Part shown: one piece after another, positions 59,945 through 64,000 of the stretch | Layout: each line of letters opens with the position of its first letter | Numbering within the stretch: position 1 is the stretch's first letter | Origin: Saprospiraceae bacterium | GTDB taxonomy: Bacteria > Bacteroidota > Bacteroidia > Chitinophagales > Saprospiraceae | Assembly: GCA_017985675.1 (NCBI GenBank) | Contig: JAGNXB010000011.1 | Coordinates: forward strand, 1-64,000 | Direction: 5' to 3' | DNA length: 64,000 nucleotides | The notes under the pieces: generated by a model | What the model was told of the DNA's origin: nothing | The model's input: the letters and a program-made list of their open reading frames with translations, nothing else | Database searches by the model: none | Translations under genes and position numbers: made by a program

Positions 59945-62900
59945 ATGAGAAAACCATTTACTCCTGCCCGGGTATTCCGTGCTGTTATGGGATTGCTATC
60001 CATTAGCCTCCTTGCGCATACAGCCTTAAATGCAAATCCGGAGAAACCCATTATCTTCAAACCTCAGCTCACCCCTGCATCCATAGAAATGATGGGTAGC
60101 TGTCCAGGCTGTGGCCCTAATCTGGCTCCGAATGGTGGTTATGAAGATAATACAAGTTCCATTCTTGGGTCAAGTTGGAAACTTGGTGGTTCCAATGGTA
60201 GTCGTACGGTGCGTCTGACTACTGAAAATAGTTCCTTCGATGATATTGACAACTGGTTAGCAGCGCCTAATATCTACTATGTCAAGAAGGATGGGAAAAC
60301 AAACAATCCTGAAGGGGAATATTTTGTTTGGTTGCCCAATAAAGATCAATGTTTTAATACCACTCCCGGCGTGATTGGAGATCTTAATTTGTGTCCCGGC
60401 AGGCCTTATACGATTTGTTTTAAAGCGGCTGCCTGGAAGAATAATCTGGTTAATTGGGTGCCACAAGCCACTATTCCCGCTCAAAAATCTTCAAGGCTTA
60501 ATATTGAATTTTCTTTTGAAGGCAATCCTTCAAACCTGGAATATCAAACACAATTTCCCCTCCCAACAAGTAGCAGTTGGTCAAGTTTGAACTGGCAGAC
60601 ATTGAGTTTTAGCTTTATCTATGATCCTAACAAACCGCTCAGTTCCATATTTTTCACAAATGCGGGCAATACGGGTGATGCTGAAGTAGGCGTTGCTATT
60701 GATGATTTTGCTATTTATGCTGACGATTGTTCCAGTTGCCCACAGGTCGATTGGACATTTGGCTGTGATGATAATAAAAAGGTGGACCTCTATGGCAAAA
60801 GTAGTAAGGACCAGCCATCTACAACATTGCCGATTCCTGATCCGGCATCTATTTATCAAACAGTAGTTGAAGTTATTTATAAAGGCACGAATCCAGGAAC
60901 AACGATTACCATCGTGGATAATGCCAATAATAATTATCTCGCATATCGAATTACGCCTTTAGGCGGTAGTAGTAGCGTTTGGGTTTACCGGGCAATGCTG
61001 CCTTCGGTAAGCTCGGTTAAACACACCCCTCCAAATGGATATACAGGATCAGTCCAGTCCATTGTCGCCTATGCGTTTAGAAACACACAACAAAAAGTAT
61101 TAGAAACAGGTGTGTTTACAAATTTGAGTGGATACAATAATTTAGCTACGCTTAATTTTAAGGTGCCACTGGGATCAGCTACCAGAAATGTTGATGTTGA
61201 GCTGCCCATTTCAGAATTAACAAATGATGGCCGTTACCTTATGGTTAAGGCGACAGCGGCCGGGATATCAACCCAACAAATTGTCTACGGTTCGGATCCT
61301 TCCTTGGGTGGTTGTTGCCTCAATATAATTCGTCTTACGATCCCCAATGTTCCTGCTAATACAACCGATGTTCAGGTAGTGATCGACACAAGGCACAATA
61401 TGAATGGTCAGAACGTAAACGGCCAATCGTATGTCATTTCGGGCGCAGTGCGCGTAGCTGCTTTGTGTGCAAGCACTTGTCCTGTTGCAGTACAATACAA
61501 TTTGGATGCTTGTGCAGGAATTAATCCGTTTGATCCTTCCATTGGTCTTAATGCTTCCTATTTAAATACCCAGGACTGTGGCAATTTAACAGCATCCAAA
61601 ATTAAACGATTACAAGCTGTTTCATCTTCCTGCTCAAGTAATACACCATTCCAAAGTGGGAAATCGGTTAGGTTGACTGCTAACCATTTGTCGGCATGGG
61701 CAGATGCAGGTCAAAAAGCGTTTGCATTTACAGTGACCATCCCTCAGTGTGTTGAAGGCAGCTTGAGCAGCATGCGTTTTTGGAATAATTCACCCTATAA
61801 GGACGAAAATGGATCGTATAATGGATATCCGGCAAAATATGGCTTCCGGATCCTGAAAAATGGTACCGAGGTTTATCAATTAATTGACTTGGCTACATCC
61901 GCAAACGCTTGGTTTCAAGCGGTTCATTTCCTCGAGAACATTCCAGCTTTAACTTATACAGGAGGAGAAACCTTCACCTTTGAATATATGGCGTATGGTC
62001 CTACGGGCAACGGCAACAATGTCTGGTTGGTTGACCAGTTTGAGGTGTTCGCTTGCTGTAGTGAACAAGCACCCACACCAAATTTTGCCATTCCTGATAA
62101 AATTTGCAAGGATAATCCGTCCGTCTTCATTGCAGACAATAGTGGGAATGGAGTATATACATGGAATTTTGGAGCAGGGGCTATGCCTGCAACGGCAAAT
62201 GGTATCGGTCCGCATTTTGTCACCTGGCCTACTTCTGGCCCGAAAACAGTGACATTAACCTATGGGGAAGGTACCTGTCAAGGCACTGTTTCAAAAACAA
62301 TTAATGTTGAAAATTGCGACGATATTAAGTGTGGATTAATATCGGTGACGGTAAATCAAAATTCCGATTGTTATACAAGTACAGGCAAACTTCACGTTGA
62401 TGTATGTGAATCCTGCGGGACTTCTTATCCGATTACAGTTTATTATAAACAAAATGGCATTCAGAAACAGGCAGGTCCATTTAATAATGATGGGGTCATC
62501 CTAACCAATTTACCTCCTGGTGTTTATTCTGATATTTATATTGTTGACAATAAAGGCTGTAATTCCAATAAAGTTGGTCCCATTACAATTATAGCTTCTG
62601 GACTTCCCAATGTTTCTGCGGAAAAATGTGAAGTAACGGAATGTATTATTACAGATAAATTGGAAAGTGATGGAAAGACCCGAACATTTTGGTTGCCGGG
62701 TCTGCCTAATATTAGCGACCCAAGATTTAAATGGGATGGTACAGGGTCATTTGAGGTTTTTGCAAATGGGACAGCAAAACTCTCTGGAACAATCCGATCC
62801 GTTCAGAATAATAACTGCGGATTTAATGTTGTTATTAATTTAGCAAATCGCCGGACATGGCCGCAATGGTCTGCTTTAGGTCGATCATATAAAGGTTGTG

Positions 62901-64000
62901 ATGACAATAATAATGGTAATAACAATTATTATCAAAATTGGGAATATTATGAAATCGTAAATACCAGTAAATTAACAGGATTTGGATGTTATTCTGGTTC
63001 GTTAACGATTACACATAAACCTGCCAATTACAATTTTGGCTTCCAAATTGGACAGGGAGCTAATGTATTTAATTGTGACGTTCCGGGCGTTTCTGCTTGG
63101 TTTATGTATCAGGGTACCCTGAATAGTATATCGTATTCAGGGGAAGGTGACATTAATGCACTAGGAGGCTGTGGTAATGGAATAAATGATCCAAGTCCTG
63201 AAATTCCGATTCTTACTTGTCCTCCTTGTAAAACGGTTGCATGTGACGCTTCCCTTGATCCGGCAAGCCTGGGCAATCCTGTAGTAAATTGTGAAAATTT
63301 AACTTGCAATTTGACCTATACGGATACTTATAACGGTGCTTATCCATTAACACTAACCCGCACCTGGACAGCAGCTTGTGGCAACACAAATGCCACATGT
63401 AAACAGGATATTATTTTACTTAATTCCGTTACGCCTGAATTTGCTGTTCCTGATAAAAACTGTAAGGACAATCCTTCGATGTTCGTAGCAGATAATATCG
63501 GCAATGGGACATACTCATGGAATTTCGGTCCGGATGCGTCACCACAAACCGCTTCCGGTATTGGACCACATTTTATTACCTGGAGTACTGCCGGAACGAA
63601 GACAGTAACGCTCACTTATGAAAGTGGGCCATGCGATCAAACCATAAGCAAACAAATTTTAGTTGAAGATTGTGATGATATTGAATGCGGATTAATTTCA
63701 GTTACTGTTAATCAAAATTCAGATTGTTATTCGAGTACAGGAAAGTTGCACGTTGATGTTTGTGAATCTTGTGGAACGACCTATCCAATAACCGTTTATT
63801 ATAAACAAAATGGTGTTCAAAAACAGGCTGGTCCATTTAATAATGATGGCGTGATATTAACCGATTTGCCTCCTGGAGTATACACAGACATTTATATTGT
63901 CGATAATAAAGGTTGCACATCCAATAAAATTGGCCCGATTACAATCATAGCTACAGGGTTGCCAAATGTTTCTACAGAGAAATGTGAAGTGACAGAATGT
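59945..64000 (+). CDS. Giant repetitive secreted protein, 3' end beyond the window
   Basis: An uninterrupted frame runs from the ATG at 59945 to the window edge: 1352 codons with no stop. A signal peptide is likely (MRKPFTPARVFRAVMGLLSI, cleaved near residue 31). The N-terminal 270 residues resemble a galactose-binding beta sandwich (CPGCGPNLAPNGGYED, LCPGRPYTICFKAAAW). Further on, a PKD-like module with NFGAGAMPATANGIGPHF (from residue 710) and a Cys-bearing module (from residue 796, CGLISVTVNQ) return as close copies from 1162 and 1248, a period of 452 residues. An HYR-like segment (LTRTWTAACGN) lies between. It is probably a T9SS cargo adhesin, but its end is not seen. Confidence 0.85.
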   Translation, partial: MRKPFTPARVFRAVMGLLSISLLAHTALNANPEKPIIFKPQLTPASIEMMGSCPGCGPNLAPNGGYEDNTSSILGSSWKLGGSNGSRTVRLTTENSSFDDIDNWLAAPNIYYVKKDGKTNNPEGEYFVWLPNKDQCFNTTPGVIGDLNLCPGRPYTICFKAAAWKNNLVNWVPQATIPAQKSSRLNIEFSFEGNPSNLEYQTQFPLPTSSSWSSLNWQTLSFSFIYDPNKPLSSIFFTNAGNTGDAEVGVAIDDFAIYADDCSSCPQVDWTFGCDDNKKVDLYGKSSKDQPSTTLPIPDPASIYQTVVEVIYKGTNPGTTITIVDNANNNYLAYRITPLGGSSSVWVYRAMLPSVSSVKHTPPNGYTGSVQSIVAYAFRNTQQKVLETGVFTNLSGYNNLATLNFKVPLGSATRNVDVELPISELTNDGRYLMVKATAAGISTQQIVYGSDPSLGGCCLNIIRLTIPNVPANTTDVQVVIDTRHNMNGQNVNGQSYVISGAVRVAALCASTCPVAVQYNLDACAGINPFDPSIGLNASYLNTQDCGNLTASKIKRLQAVSSSCSSNTPFQSGKSVRLTANHLSAWADAGQKAFAFTVTIPQCVEGSLSSMRFWNNSPYKDENGSYNGYPAKYGFRILKNGTEVYQLIDLATSANAWFQAVHFLENIPALTYTGGETFTFEYMAYGPTGNGNNVWLVDQFEVFACCSEQAPTPNFAIPDKICKDNPSVFIADNSGNGVYTWNFGAGAMPATANGIGPHFVTWPTSGPKTVTLTYGEGTCQGTVSKTINVENCDDIKCGLISVTVNQNSDCYTSTGKLHVDVCESCGTSYPITVYYKQNGIQKQAGPFNNDGVILTNLPPGVYSDIYIVDNKGCNSNKVGPITIIASGLPNVSAEKCEVTECIITDKLESDGKTRTFWLPGLPNISDPRFKWDGTGSFEVFANGTAKLSGTIRSVQNNNCGFNVVINLANRRTWPQWSALGRSYKGCDDNNNGNNNYYQNWEYYEIVNTSKLTGFGCYSGSLTITHKPANYNFGFQIGQGANVFNCDVPGVSAWFMYQGTLNSISYSGEGDINALGGCGNGINDPSPEIPILTCPPCKTVACDASLDPASLGNPVVNCENLTCNLTYTDTYNGAYPLTLTRTWTAACGNTNATCKQDIILLNSVTPEFAVPDKNCKDNPSMFVADNIGNGTYSWNFGPDASPQTASGIGPHFITWSTAGTKTVTLTYESGPCDQTISKQILVEDCDDIECGLISVTVNQNSDCYSSTGKLHVDVCESCGTTYPITVYYKQNGVQKQAGPFNNDGVILTDLPPGVYTDIYIVDNKGCTSNKIGPITIIATGLPNVSTEKCEVTEC

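Noticed and set aside
1-64000. tRNA, rRNA, transposase, integrase or phage genes
   Set aside because: I looked for tRNA T-arm and anticodon patterns and for recombinase motifs and found none; reading by eye cannot fully exclude a small RNA gene.

Overview
The window comes from a Bacteroidota chromosome, most likely the Saprospiria/Lewinella side of the phylum. The evidence is internal: six complete proteins with C-terminal type IX secretion (T9SS) sorting domains, a PorP/SprF plus PorE-like pair, a SusC/SusD pair, the Bacteroidota-type GlmU-like enzyme, type B L31, a six-gene Na+-NQR operon, and repeated matches to the Bacteroidota promoter (TTTG or TTG, about 20 bases, then TAnnTTTG) ahead of genes. 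The lineage assignment below phylum level is inference. I saw no tRNA, rRNA, CRISPR array, transposase or prophage gene.

Layout. 1-160 is the tail of an unidentified gene, followed by 480 bases of low-complexity spacer with a 59-base direct repeat. 645-1724 holds a Nudix hydrolase and a convergent secreted cysteine-rich protein sharing one two-way terminator. 1914-10065 runs rightward: a small lipoprotein, an M4 metalloprotease with T9SS tail, a family 9 glycosyltransferase, a PorP/SprF protein, and a PorE-like OmpA protein carrying an extra DUF1573 domain. 10130-11130 is a non-coding array of 180-base tandem units with a 21-base palindrome in each. 11162-22409 holds PnuC, nqrABCDEF, metG and lnt. 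22603-25991 runs leftward: a TPR membrane protein, a spermidine-synthase-fold methyltransferase, the GlmU-like enzyme, rpmE2 and a YraN protein. 26056-30599 mixes a phosphosugar isomerase, an Omp28-like T9SS protein, psd, cdsA and pdxJ.

30704-36160 is a SusC/SusD/lipoprotein uptake cluster with no enzyme beside it. 36632-47213 is mostly secreted material: a 1751-residue repeat protein with a gliding-motility type C-terminal domain, a leftward Smr/DUF2027 protein, a small T9SS protein and a gingipain-like C25 protease. queE and a large nuclease-helicase are tail to tail at 47346-51357. A beta-propeller T9SS protein follows, then the leftward infC-rpmI-rplT operon and clpC, a STAS protein overlapping rnz, and finally a giant repetitive secreted protein (59945 onward) that stays open to the window edge.

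Two themes dominate. The first is an outer-surface economy: T9SS-exported proteases (M4 and C25), adhesin-like repeat proteins, PorP/PorE-type envelope parts and SusCD uptake. The second is ordinary housekeeping: respiratory sodium pump, translation factors, lipoprotein and phospholipid synthesis, cofactor synthesis. The observations I rate highest are the membrane-anchored N-terminal extension of NqrA, the 180-base palindromic array, the perfect 43-base palindrome just before queE, the DUF1573 fusion on the PorE-like protein, the Dna2-like nuclease-helicase, and the long-period repeats in the giant edge protein.
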